Assembly (NCBI GenBank): GCA_965226245.1
Contig: CBDDCL010000015.1
Coordinates: 6,696,001 to 6,760,000, forward strand
DNA: 64,000 bases
Origin: CBDCYS01 sp965226245
Lineage (GTDB): Bacteria > Acidobacteriota > Terriglobia > Bryobacterales > UBA6623
Reading direction: 5' to 3'
In this document: positions 51,949 through 60,156 of the stretch, piece after piece
Layout: every line of letters starts with the position of its first letter
Numbering within the stretch: position 1 is the first letter of the stretch
Position numbers and translations under genes: made by a program
The notes under the pieces: generated by a model
Seen by the model: the letters and a program-made list of their open reading frames with translations, nothing else
The model's database searches: none
Told to the model about the DNA's origin: nothing

Positions 51949-52491
51949 TCAGCCCGGGTCGTGGCACAGGTTGCAATCATTGGGGGCCTTGTGTTTCGTG
52001 TGACAGTCCATGCAGGCCACCATGTTGATGGATTTCTCTTTGAATAACTGTTCGCGCTCGGCCACGGGCCCGTGGCATTGTTCGCAAGAGACGCCGGCCT
52101 CCGCGGAGTGGGTTTCGTGGGCGAACCAGACGTAGTCGGGGACCCGATAAATCTGCGCCCAGGGAACGCGCTTGCCGGCTTTGGCGAACCCGGCTAGTTT
52201 CTGGATGTGGGGACTCTCCGTCTTGATCGCCGCGTGACAGGCCATGCATTTTTCTTCGCGGGGGTATTCCATCATGAAGCCGTCCGCATCGACCTGGTGA
52301 CAGTCGGCGCACTTGAGTCCCAGCTTGCCAACGTGCAGCTTGTGGCTGTAGGGGATGGGTTGCTCGGGCGGGGGCAGGGGGAGCTTTTCCGAGGGCGAGA
52401 CGTAGCCCGCTTGGGGGCGGGAGTTTTGCGCCCACAGGGAGAGGGCTAGGGCTGGCGTCACTAGCGCTATTAGCGTGAGAAGTCTTCGCAC
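51949..52491 (-). CDS. Periplasmic pentahaem cytochrome c
   Basis: A 180-residue protein with a signal peptide (LLTLIALVTPALALSLWAQ) and five CxxCH haem-binding motifs (CADCH, CMACH, CEQCH, CMDCH, CNLCH). Distal His ligands of the type in class III cytochromes are visible (YSHKLHV, FAHETHSAEAGVSC). It should carry electrons in the periplasm. It lies 10 bases downstream of a broken transporter gene. No oxidoreductase partner is visible. Confidence 0.88.
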   Translation of the reverse strand: MRRLLTLIALVTPALALSLWAQNSRPQAGYVSPSEKLPLPPPEQPIPYSHKLHVGKLGLKCADCHQVDADGFMMEYPREEKCMACHAAIKTESPHIQKLAGFAKAGKRVPWAQIYRVPDYVWFAHETHSAEAGVSCEQCHGPVAEREQLFKEKSINMVACMDCHTKHKAPNDCNLCHDPG

Positions 52492-52500
52492 AGGCTGTTC

Positions 52501-52839
52501 CTATCGAACTGGGTAGCGTTGTCGATCGCGGTGACGTAACCCCAGGGCGGCTTGACGATTCGATAGCCATTGTCGTCGCGCACCTTCCAGCGCGCCCCCC
52601 AGCAGGAAGGAAGCGAACGTAATGTTGTTGTAGAAGGCCAGATAGCCTTTCCGCGCGGCATCCTCGAGCGCGGCGATTTGCGGCGGCAGCAACTCCGGCA
52701 TCGCCTCGTTCATGCTGGCCACGAATATTTGGCCCTCGAAGATATCGAAAGCCCAGCCCAGCGAGGCCACGGCCAGCACCAGCCACTGATAGCGGCTGAT
52801 TCCGGAGTACCACGGTCTCAGGCCGGCTTTGTTTTTCAT
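52501..52839 (-). pseudogene. MFS transporter N-terminus fused to quinoprotein scrap
   Basis: From ATG 52839 the frame reads LRPWYSGISRYQWLVLAVAS, LGWAFDIFEGQIFVASM and then ITFASFLLGGALEG, the first two helices of an MFS carrier. It then breaks at about 52600. In the next frame follow W-K-V-R-D-D-N-G-Y-R-I-V-K-P-P-W-G-Y-V-T and A-I-D-N, the K-P-P-W-G-x-x-T-A-I-D pattern of PQQ-dependent dehydrogenases, for about 25 codons. The rest of both genes is absent. It is a mosaic scar. Confidence 0.5.
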
Positions 52840-52845
52840 TGGCAA

Positions 52846-53606
52846 ACCAGCATCTAGGGTAGCGCGAGTGCGATCTTGGCTGAGGGTTGCGAATCCGCGC
52901 CTTCCAACCCCAGCCTTCCAGCGTGGAGGTGATGAGGTCTTTCCACTCAGCGGCTTCCAAGATCGGCAGGCAGGCTTCGCTGCCCGCTATCCGCATTTCT
53001 CACCACCTGACGGCCGAAGCAGGCGACAAGGCCGCCATACTCCGTTGCGCCTGCCCGCCGCGCTCAACGTACTGTCCAGTAGATCTGCGCCCGTCAACCG
53101 GCTCGCGCCTTGTGCTGACGGCCTTCTCGCGCACTTCGCCTCGTCACCTGGTGAGTACTTGGTCCATCTGTGCAACGGTAGTGCCAACGGCGGCTAGGAA
53201 CAGCAAACACCGAGAAATCAAACACTTTGGCGATTTGGATCTTGGATCAGTGCATTCGAGCGCGACAGAAGTATCCACTTCGTGGACAATCGCCAGCCCG
53301 GTTGACTCCCTGAAGCCCGGCCCTCCGCGCTGATATTACCCCCCCGGTTGGCCAAGCCCTGCCCCGGCGTCCTTTTTTGGTATTACGGCTCGATGGCAAG
53401 CAGTCTTATAAGACGCTGGAGGGGTGGAGGGGGTATACAACGGGCATATAGACGCCGGAGGGGTGGACGGGGTATAGGGGTAAACAAGGGGCACACGCCA
53501 CATCATTTTCTGCTCCCCGGCTGATGCGCGTTGCTTCAGTCAGCAGACGGGGTCAAGCGAGACCGCGTCAGTCGTCCGAGGCGCCGCCCTCGGCCCGCCG
53601 AAAGCC
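52846..53606. other. Gene-free stretch with an imperfect direct repeat
   Basis: About 760 bases with no supported gene. GACGCTGGAGGGGTGGAGGG...TATA (53412-53437) and GACGCCGGAGGGGTGGACGG...TATA (53451-53476) are 26-bp near-identical copies 39 bases apart. The region seems to be a collection of scars between the transporter relic and the next gene. Confidence 0.5.
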
Positions 53607-54104
53607 ATGCAAGAAGTTCGCAACTACGTGCTGACCAACGCGGCGGGAATTTTCAGGCAGTCAGAGCAGAAGCTTTTTGTCGTCGGCACCGGCGTCTCAC
53701 CCTCCGCGGCGAGCCCCTTGCAGATTGACGTTCTTGCGCTGGACAAACAGGGCCGTTCCGTGGTCGTGATGATTGACGAAACAATGGAGGGCGCCTCAGG
53801 CTGTGAAATGATGGGGAGGGCCGTCATGGCCGCCGGCATGATGGCGCGCTGGAAGCATGAGGAACTGTTCAATCTTCTCACCGCAGAAAGTGCCGAGGAC
53901 CTGGGAGCTTTTCTGGAATGCGAAGTTCATGAGGTGAACCGCGAGCAACGCATTCTATTCGTCGCCGGCCGCTACGACAAGGAAACGCTGGCCGCCGCAA
54001 CCTGGCTGCGGGAACATCACGGCGTTCACATCGAGTGCCTGCGGGCGTTCGTCAAATCGGACAAGAGCCTAAACGGGCCTGTACTACTGCGAACCGAAAC
54101 CTAG
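53607..54104 (+). CDS. Hypothetical protein, possibly an inactive PD-(D/E)XK-like fold
   Basis: A 165-residue protein. Residues 37-60 read P-L-Q-I-D-V-L-A-L-D-K-Q-G-R-S-V-V-V-M-I-D-E, like the D-(6-30)-(D/E)-x-K core of DUF91/NucS-type nucleases (L-x-x-D-x-x-G-x-x-V-V-V-E-x-K), but Met replaces the Glu and no Lys follows. The rest is helical with H-E-E-L-F-N-L-L and a late W-L-R-E-H-H-G-V-H-I-E-C motif. Nothing supports catalytic activity. I do not recognise a named family with confidence. Confidence 0.55.
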   Translation: MQEVRNYVLTNAAGIFRQSEQKLFVVGTGVSPSAASPLQIDVLALDKQGRSVVVMIDETMEGASGCEMMGRAVMAAGMMARWKHEELFNLLTAESAEDLGAFLECEVHEVNREQRILFVAGRYDKETLAAATWLREHHGVHIECLRAFVKSDKSLNGPVLLRTET

Positions 54105-54143
54105 CCGATTGAGGAACCTGCCGTTGCCTGCCCGGCCCCGCGC

Positions 54144-54855
54144 TCAGCTCGACCGAACGAGGCGCGGAACGCGCATCCGGTACCCGATTCCGACTTCGGT
54201 GGTGATGTAGCGGGGTGTTGACGGATCAGGCTCGATTTTCTTTCGGATGTGTCCGATGTGGACCCGCAGAGTTTGTTGCTGGTCGTAGCGCAAGGGGCCC
54301 CAGACTCTTTTCATGATCATTTCGGAAGTGACCACGGAGTCATGGTTCTGTGCCAGGAGAGTAAGAATCTCGAACTCCGTCCGGGTCAGCTTGATCTCAC
54401 GCGAATCCAGCACCACTCGCCGACGTGACAGATCAATCTGGAGTTCCCCGACCCGAATCACTCCACGATCCATCTTGTGCTGAGAAAAGCGCCGCAGCAA
54501 GACCTGCAGGCGAGCCGACAATCCGGGGGCTTCGGCCGGACAGGTCAAGTAATCGTCCAACCCGACATCCAGCGCCGCTACGATGGCGTGGATCCGCTCC
54601 TCCCCGAAAATGCCAAGAACCGGGCCCCGAAACCAGTGTCGAACCTGCCAGTAGTCCCTCAACCCTTCGTTTGGCTCCCGCGGCCAGACGATCAGGATGA
54701 CAGCGGGCTTGCTCTCGACCACGAACCGAATGGCGTTCATCTACGCCGTGTGCCGCGGCCACGGAATGGCCTAGCCCCTCGATCATCCTGCTGATCAAAC
54801 CGAACTCCAGCCTGTGACTGTCGAGAATAAGGATACCGGAGACGTTTTCGATCAT
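54144..54855 (-). CDS. OmpR-type response regulator with atypical receiver, frameshifted
   Basis: Two frames form one gene. The first reads S-G-I-L-I-L-D-S-H-R-L-E-F-G-L-I-S-R-M-I (receiver beta1-alpha1) to A-H-G-V-D-E. The second continues A-I-R-F-V-V-E-S-K-P-A-V-I-L-I-V-W-P (54740 onward), then DYLTCPAEAPGLSARLQVLL. The C-terminal OmpR/PhoB winged helix spans about 95-195 (LDSREIKLTRTEFEILTLLA, VTSEMIMKRVWG, LRVHIGHIRKKIE, TTEVGIGYRMR). A single extra C at about 54735 joins the frames. The position of the phospho-accepting Asp is occupied by I-V-W, so normal phosphorylation is not expected. It could be constitutively active or controlled otherwise. Confidence 0.72.
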
Positions 54856-55208
54856 TTCGCAGATTGTTTCAACACCGCTCCTGAAATCCGGCTGATTTCG
54901 CGCCGGGGGTTGATCTCCGAGGTGGCTCGCCAGCTTCATAGGGGGGCTTCAGCAGCTTGCTCCGTATGTATTTGGAGACCGTCACAAAGAGCATCGCCTG
55001 AATACCTCTGGCTGTCAACGGCTCGATAGTACCACGTAGGTATGCCAATCCGCTCAGGTTCTTAGGACTCTGTTACTAGCGGTCGTAGAGCCTATGGCTC
55101 AGACGAAAGGATGCCGCGCCACTCCTCCGTTGCGTCGGCTGTCCAACCCAAAAAGACCGCACAGCGGCGGTTGTTGTCCCGCGAGGCTGCTGCTGCCATA
55201 CTGACTCC
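54856..55208. other. Divergent intergenic region
   Basis: About 350 bases between the response regulator (minus) and the amidohydrolase (plus). No gene is supported. It should hold both promoters. The regulator could also start further upstream, at the ATG at 54939. Confidence 0.4.
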
Positions 55209-56618
55209 ATGTTGAAAGCAGCCCTACTCCTTGCCAGTCTTCCGCTGATCGTCTCCGCTCAGGCTCCATTCGACATCGTTGTCGAAAACGGCCGTGTCAT
55301 GGATCCCGATTCCGGCCTCGACGCATTCCGCCATGTCGGCATTCGCGATGGCAAGATCGCCGCCATCTCCGAGCAAGCCCTACAAGGGAAGCAGGTGCTG
55401 GACGCTTCGGGCCACGTCGTTACGGCCGGATTCATCGACCTGCACCGGCACGGCCAGAGTCCGGAGAACTATCGCGCCCAGATTCATGACGGCATTACAT
55501 CGGCGCTGGAGCTGGAACTCGGCGTCGAGGACATCAGCGCCTGGTATGCCGAGCGCGAGGGCAAATCGCTGGTCAACCACGGAGCCAGTATTAGCCACCC
55601 TTACTCCCGCAACATCGTGATGACGGGCGAAAATCCCGGTCTTGAAGGCGACGCGCTGACCCGTCCGCTCACCTCCGGGCAACTGCAAAAGCTCAAGCAA
55701 AGAATCTCCCGCGGACTCGACCGCGGCGCCGTGGCCGTCGGCTTCGGGCTCGCCTACTCGCCAGGCGCAACCTCGGAGGAAATCCTCGAGATGTTCCGGC
55801 TGGCCGCCGAATTCAACGCGAATTGCCACGTGCACATTCGAACCACCAGCGGCGACGCAAGCAACGTCGAAGAGGTGCTGGACTATTCGCGGCAAAGCGG
55901 CGCCCCGCTTCACATCGTGCACATCAACAGCAGCGGCCTGGATCTGATTCCGCAGTATCTGGAAGTCATTCGCAAGGCCCAGGAGAGCGGCGTCGATGTG
56001 ACCACGGAATGCTATCCCTACAACCGCGGCTCGACTTTCATCGAATCTCACCTGTTCGATGACTGGGAAACCTACTCAGATGAAAAACTCGGCCAGCACA
56101 TTTGGATCGAGACCGGCGAGCACCTGACGCGGGAAAACTTTGGCCGCTATCGCGAACAGCGCGGCCTCCTGATCACCCAGCCTGCCTATTCCGAGGAGAT
56201 GGTTCGCGCGGCCGTCTCGAGCCCGCTGACAATGATCGCCAGTGACGGCATGTGGCTCAAGAAGGGCCGCGCCCACCCTCGCACGTTCGGCGCCTATGCA
56301 CGCATTCTGGGCCGCTACGTGCGGGAACAGAAGGCCCTTTCACTCATGGACGCCCTTGCCAAGATGAGCCTGCGGCCGGCGCGGCGGCTGGAGCGGCGGG
56401 TTCCCTCCATGAGCAACAAGGGCAGAGTTCGCGAGGGAGCCGACGCCGATATCGTGGTCTTCGATCCCGATCGGGTCATTGACAAAGGGACGTTCGAAGA
56501 TCCGGCCCAGAGCCCAGTCGGCATTCGTCACGTGCTGGTCAATGGCGTCGCGGTGCTCAAAGAAGGCGAGCTGGTCGAAGGCGTTAAGCCGGGCCGGGCT
56601 ATACGGGCCAATCGCTAG
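55209..56618 (+). CDS. Exported amidohydrolase, D-aminoacylase-like
   Basis: A 469-residue metal-dependent amidohydrolase. A signal peptide comes first (LKAALLLASLPLIVSAQAPF), then FDIVVENGRVMDPDSGLDAF, VVTAGFIDLHRHGQSPENYR (the D-x-H-x-H ligands) near 75, HVHIRTTSGDAS and IVHINSSGLD for later His ligands, and the final Asp in TMIASDGMWLKKGR near 345. The tail, GRVREGADADIVVFDPDRVI, is typical of the N-acyl-D-amino-acid deacylase/dihydroorotase-like group. It probably releases D-amino acids or cleaves a related amide outside the cytoplasm. The exact substrate cannot be read. Confidence 0.87.
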   Translation: MLKAALLLASLPLIVSAQAPFDIVVENGRVMDPDSGLDAFRHVGIRDGKIAAISEQALQGKQVLDASGHVVTAGFIDLHRHGQSPENYRAQIHDGITSALELELGVEDISAWYAEREGKSLVNHGASISHPYSRNIVMTGENPGLEGDALTRPLTSGQLQKLKQRISRGLDRGAVAVGFGLAYSPGATSEEILEMFRLAAEFNANCHVHIRTTSGDASNVEEVLDYSRQSGAPLHIVHINSSGLDLIPQYLEVIRKAQESGVDVTTECYPYNRGSTFIESHLFDDWETYSDEKLGQHIWIETGEHLTRENFGRYREQRGLLITQPAYSEEMVRAAVSSPLTMIASDGMWLKKGRAHPRTFGAYARILGRYVREQKALSLMDALAKMSLRPARRLERRVPSMSNKGRVREGADADIVVFDPDRVIDKGTFEDPAQSPVGIRHVLVNGVAVLKEGELVEGVKPGRAIRANR

Positions 56619-56976
56619 CTTCAATCGCCGGATCTAAGCTCACCGCCTGACGGCCGAAGCGCGCTTTCTCAACAGAGCCGCGCCCGCAAGGATGCGGTTC
56701 AGTCTGACAGTGACCGTCCGACGGTGACCGTATTCCCCATGGGAAGCCCGACACACCGGCTACTCTCGACCGCACCCTTGCAGCGTGACGTGGCGCAGGT
56801 CCCGAGGCGGGGCGTGTTGGGACCCCAGGCCCAGCGTTTCCGCTGACCTCCAGGCCAGCGGGAGCCCGTCCGAACGGCCTTACCGGCATACAGCCGCCGC
56901 GCACGGGGTCACGCAAGGCCGATGCCACTAAATAGCGTTGATCCACGAGAATAGAAGTTCAAAGACCGAGAACACC
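56619..56976. other. Intergenic region before prpE
   Basis: 358 bases without a supported gene. It should contain the prpE promoter. No clear terminator or operator was identified. Confidence 0.4.
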
Positions 56977-58881
56977 ATGCCCAAAGGAGATCTTCAAACC
57001 GCCGTTGACCGCTCGCTGAGCGACCCCGAGGCTTTCTGGGGCGAAGTCGCCGAACAGGTCCATTGGTTTCGCAAATGGGACAAGGTCCTCGACGAGTCCA
57101 ACAAGCCTTTCTACCGCTGGTTCCCGGGCGGCGAGGTCAATACCTGTTACAACGCACTCGACCTGCACATCGAAAAAGGGCGCGGCGGGCAAGCGGCTCT
57201 CATCTACGACAGCCCTGTCACGGATCAGATCAAGACATTTACCTACCGGGAACTCCTTGACCTGGTGGCACGGTTCGCCGGTGTGCTTGCCGCACAGGGT
57301 GCAGGCAAGGGCGATCGGGTCATCATTTATATGCCGATGGTTCCCGAGGTCGTCGTGGCCATGCTGGCTTGCGCGCGACTTGGAGCCGTCCATTCCGTCG
57401 TGTTCGGCGGGTTTGCCGCCAACGAGCTGGCGCTGCGGATCAACGACGCTCAACCCAAAGTCATCGTCTCGGCTTCCTGCGGAATTGAGATCAACCGCAT
57501 CGTTCCTTACAAGCCTCTATTGGACGAGGCGATCCGCATCGCTGCCTATAAGCCGCCAAAGTGCGTGATCCTGCAACGGCCCATGGAGCGTGCCGAGCTT
57601 GTCCCGGGCCGCGATCTCGACTGGGATGAAGCGATGGACGCGGCACAACCTCATGACTGCGTGCGCGTGGCGGCCACCGACCCTCTCTATATTCTCTACA
57701 CCTCGGGAACGACCGGGGAGCCAAAGGGCGTCGTCCACGACAACGGCGGCCACCTTGTCGCCCTCAAGTGGACCATGAAGCGCATCTATGGCGTCGACCC
57801 CGGTGACGTCTATTGGGCAGCGTCGGATATCGGCTGGGCGGTCGGTCACTCCTATCTCGTTTATGGGCCGCTGTTTCACGGAAACACCACTGTGCTCTAC
57901 GAGGGCAAGCCGGTCGGCACGCCGGACGCCGGCGCGTTTTGGCGGGTCATTTCACAACACAACGTCAAGGTGCTGTTCACCGCGCCAACCGCCTTCCGAG
58001 CCATCAAAAGGGAAGACCCCGCCGGCGAGTTGGTGAAACAATTCGACCTCTCCGGCTTCCAAGCGCTGTTTCTAGCCGGTGAGCGATCCGACTCCGCCAC
58101 TCTGCAATGGGCCGAAAAACACCTCGGAGTGCCGGTCATCGACCACTGGTGGCAAACCGAAACCGGCTGGCCAATCTGCGCCAACTGCCTTGGGGTCGAG
58201 CAACTTCGGGTCAAGCATGGCTCAGCCGCGAAACCGGTGCCGGGTTGGGACGTGCGAGTTGTGGACGCGGAATCCCAGCCGGTCAAAACCGGGGAAATCG
58301 GCGCTCTCGTCGTGAAACTGCCGCTGCCGCCCGGCGCATTTCCAACGCTTTGGAACGCGGACGAGCGTTTCGTTGAATCCTACCTGTCGGAGTTTCCCGG
58401 TTACTACAAAACCGCCGACGCGGGATACATCGACGAAGACGGATACGTATACGTCATGGCACGGACGGACGACATCATCAATGTCGCCGGGCACCGCTTA
58501 TCCACGGGTGGCATGGAGGAAGTCCTGGCTGGGCACCCCGACGTCGCCGAGTGCGCTGTCATCGGTGTCGATGACGAACTGAAAGGGCAGTTGCCTGTCG
58601 GTTTTGTTGTGCTCAATGCGGGCTCGGCCCGGGATCACGACGAAATCACGGCGGAGGTGGTCCAGATGGTGCGCCAGAAGATCGGCCCCGTCGCTGCCTT
58701 CAAGACCGCGGCTGTTGTCGAGCAGCTTCCCAAGACTCGCTCGGGGAAGATCCTGCGGGGGACGATGCAGAAGATAGCCAACGGCGAGGAGTACAAAATG
58801 CCGGCCACGATCGACGACCCCGCGATTCTGGGTGAAATCGCCCAGGCGTTGCGGAAGGTCGGCTACCCGAGAACCGGATGA
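56977..58881 (+). CDS. prpE: Propionyl-CoA synthetase-like enzyme
   Basis: A 634-residue AMP-forming acyl-CoA synthetase. It begins near RSLSDPEAFWGEVAEQVHWF, with the conserved A3 motif LYILYTSGTTGEPKGVVHDN near 230, the WWQTETGWPICANCLGV segment near 400, DDIINVAGHRLSTGGMEEVL near 505, and the acetylation Lys in PKTRSGKILRGTMQ near 590. Motifs such as WHRKWDKVLDxSNxPFYRWF and N-T-C-Y-N-A-L-D fit the propionyl-CoA synthetase (PrpE/ACSS3) subgroup rather than acetyl-CoA synthetase. The start could also be the TTG at 56938. It probably assimilates propionate. No prp operon partners are visible. Confidence 0.88.
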   Translation: MPKGDLQTAVDRSLSDPEAFWGEVAEQVHWFRKWDKVLDESNKPFYRWFPGGEVNTCYNALDLHIEKGRGGQAALIYDSPVTDQIKTFTYRELLDLVARFAGVLAAQGAGKGDRVIIYMPMVPEVVVAMLACARLGAVHSVVFGGFAANELALRINDAQPKVIVSASCGIEINRIVPYKPLLDEAIRIAAYKPPKCVILQRPMERAELVPGRDLDWDEAMDAAQPHDCVRVAATDPLYILYTSGTTGEPKGVVHDNGGHLVALKWTMKRIYGVDPGDVYWAASDIGWAVGHSYLVYGPLFHGNTTVLYEGKPVGTPDAGAFWRVISQHNVKVLFTAPTAFRAIKREDPAGELVKQFDLSGFQALFLAGERSDSATLQWAEKHLGVPVIDHWWQTETGWPICANCLGVEQLRVKHGSAAKPVPGWDVRVVDAESQPVKTGEIGALVVKLPLPPGAFPTLWNADERFVESYLSEFPGYYKTADAGYIDEDGYVYVMARTDDIINVAGHRLSTGGMEEVLAGHPDVAECAVIGVDDELKGQLPVGFVVLNAGSARDHDEITAEVVQMVRQKIGPVAAFKTAAVVEQLPKTRSGKILRGTMQKIANGEEYKMPATIDDPAILGEIAQALRKVGYPRTG

Positions 58882-58950
58882 AGAAGGAGACGCTCCTGCT
58901 CGTCCAGACGTCAACAAACGCGAAAGGAGTCTTGCGGAACACGACGTAAG

Positions 58951-59301
58951 TCAGTCACCTGTTGCGCCGCCCTCAGCAGTTCTGCCGGCACTCGCCGCGG
59001 TTTCTGGTTGAACTCTCCCCATGCTGACCAGCTTGCTCCCAATGGACTCGACGATCAATCGTATGATCTCAGGGACAGCGCTTTTAATGGCTTTTTCTTG
59101 CGCTTCGTCTCGCATATCGTCAAGGCATACTTGCTTTTCCATGTCTAGCCGAAGTCCATCCTGTTGCTCCAGTCCGTCTACGGCATACCACACCCGCGCA
59201 AAGGGGGAACGGTACGTAGCGGGGACCTCGGCGCGCAGAAACTCAATTGACCCCTTTGGCTTGATGCGCCCTTTTAGATTGACTGTTTGAAATTCAACCA
59301 T
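58951..59301 (-). CDS. Hypothetical protein, second gene of a two-gene unit
   Basis: A 116-residue protein that I do not recognise. It begins V-E-F-Q-T-V-N-L-K-G-R-I-K-P-K-G-S-I-E-F with beta-strand character, then a helical half (DEAQEKAIKSAVPEIIRLIV) and a low-complexity tail. It lies 21 bases downstream of the possible ADP-ribosyltransferase-like gene. In that setting it could be an immunity or antitoxin partner. Confidence 0.6.
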   Translation of the reverse strand: MVEFQTVNLKGRIKPKGSIEFLRAEVPATYRSPFARVWYAVDGLEQQDGLRLDMEKQVCLDDMRDEAQEKAIKSAVPEIIRLIVESIGSKLVSMGRVQPETAASAGRTAEGGATGD

Positions 59302-59322
59302 GATCGAGTTCTCTCCCGAGCA

Positions 59323-59913
59323 TTAATGCACATCGTGTCGGAACCTTACGCAGGAGGCTGGAATGTTGCCTACGGCAAGAATTTCCGCGTCCCGTAACGC
59401 TCTTACTAACGCCATGAGATGCATCGCAGGGCTTGAAGCGGTAACAGGCCCCACGCTGTCTGGCACTTGCGGGACGGCGTCGAGCAGAAAGTTCCCCATC
59501 GTCAGAGGATCCACAACTCCGAGCAAGAAGCTCGGCAGCCCATTGTGCTGGTATGACAGCGAAGCGAGGGGGGTGGGCAACTGGCTAGCCACCTCCCGCA
59601 CTGGATCGACGATCGTGAGTCCTAATGGCGGTCGACCTTCAATTTCCACTTCGTATACGTAGCCTGGGGCTTGCTCGGTCGGTCGACGGGTCCCATTGAC
59701 GGCGTAGTCCCATGCAACCGCGTACGAACGGGTTAGCGAGATATACGGACTGGCGATAGCCCCTCTTGCGATATGCTCCATGAGTCGATCACCAGTCGGG
59801 GTCATTCCAGGGTGTCGCGCCGTAAACCCCGTTATGCGCACGTTTATTCCATGCCAATACGTCCCAACGCCAGCGCCCCGGTAGAATATCGGCATAGGAC
59901 TCACTGTTAACAT
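59323..59913 (-). CDS. Possible ADP-ribosyltransferase-like protein
   Basis: About 196 residues (the start is uncertain: 59913, 59895 or 59952). The layout recalls ART-fold enzymes: P-M-P-I-F-Y-R-G-A-G near the N-terminus (beta-1 Arg), then AIASPYISLTRSYAVAWDYA near 55-75 (the S-x-T/S strand plus helix), then Y-V-Y-E-V-E-I-E near 90. Later are S-F-L-L-G-V-V-D-P and V-R-A-L-R-D-A-E. This is motif-level similarity only. The paired small gene downstream and the location among unrelated genes fit a toxin/antitoxin or effector pair. Confidence 0.5.
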   Translation of the reverse strand: MLTVSPMPIFYRGAGVGTYWHGINVRITGFTARHPGMTPTGDRLMEHIARGAIASPYISLTRSYAVAWDYAVNGTRRPTEQAPGYVYEVEIEGRPPLGLTIVDPVREVASQLPTPLASLSYQHNGLPSFLLGVVDPLTMGNFLLDAVPQVPDSVGPVTASSPAMHLMALVRALRDAEILAVGNIPASCVRFRHDVH

Positions 59914-60156
59914 GTCTGCGGTTCCAAAAGCAAGAGAGCGGGTCCATCTCAAACTCCATATCGGACTACAATCGGCTTTTCAGAGCCTATTGTTGAGACC
60001 CGAATCGGGGCCGTTCAGTTCCTACGCAGATGGGAGTGTTTGACAATCATTCTCTCAAACTCAATCTAACCTAATTCATTGGGTGCATCCCTCTTTTAAG
60101 CTATTGACTGTTCATCGTAAGCCCTTTTGTTTGAGCTACTTTGCTAAATTTTTCCC

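Noticed and set aside
51977..52996. 339-codon minus-strand frame over the cytochrome and transporter relic
   Set aside because: It is the wrong frame for both; the CxxCH-bearing frame and the MFS frame are clearly the real ones.
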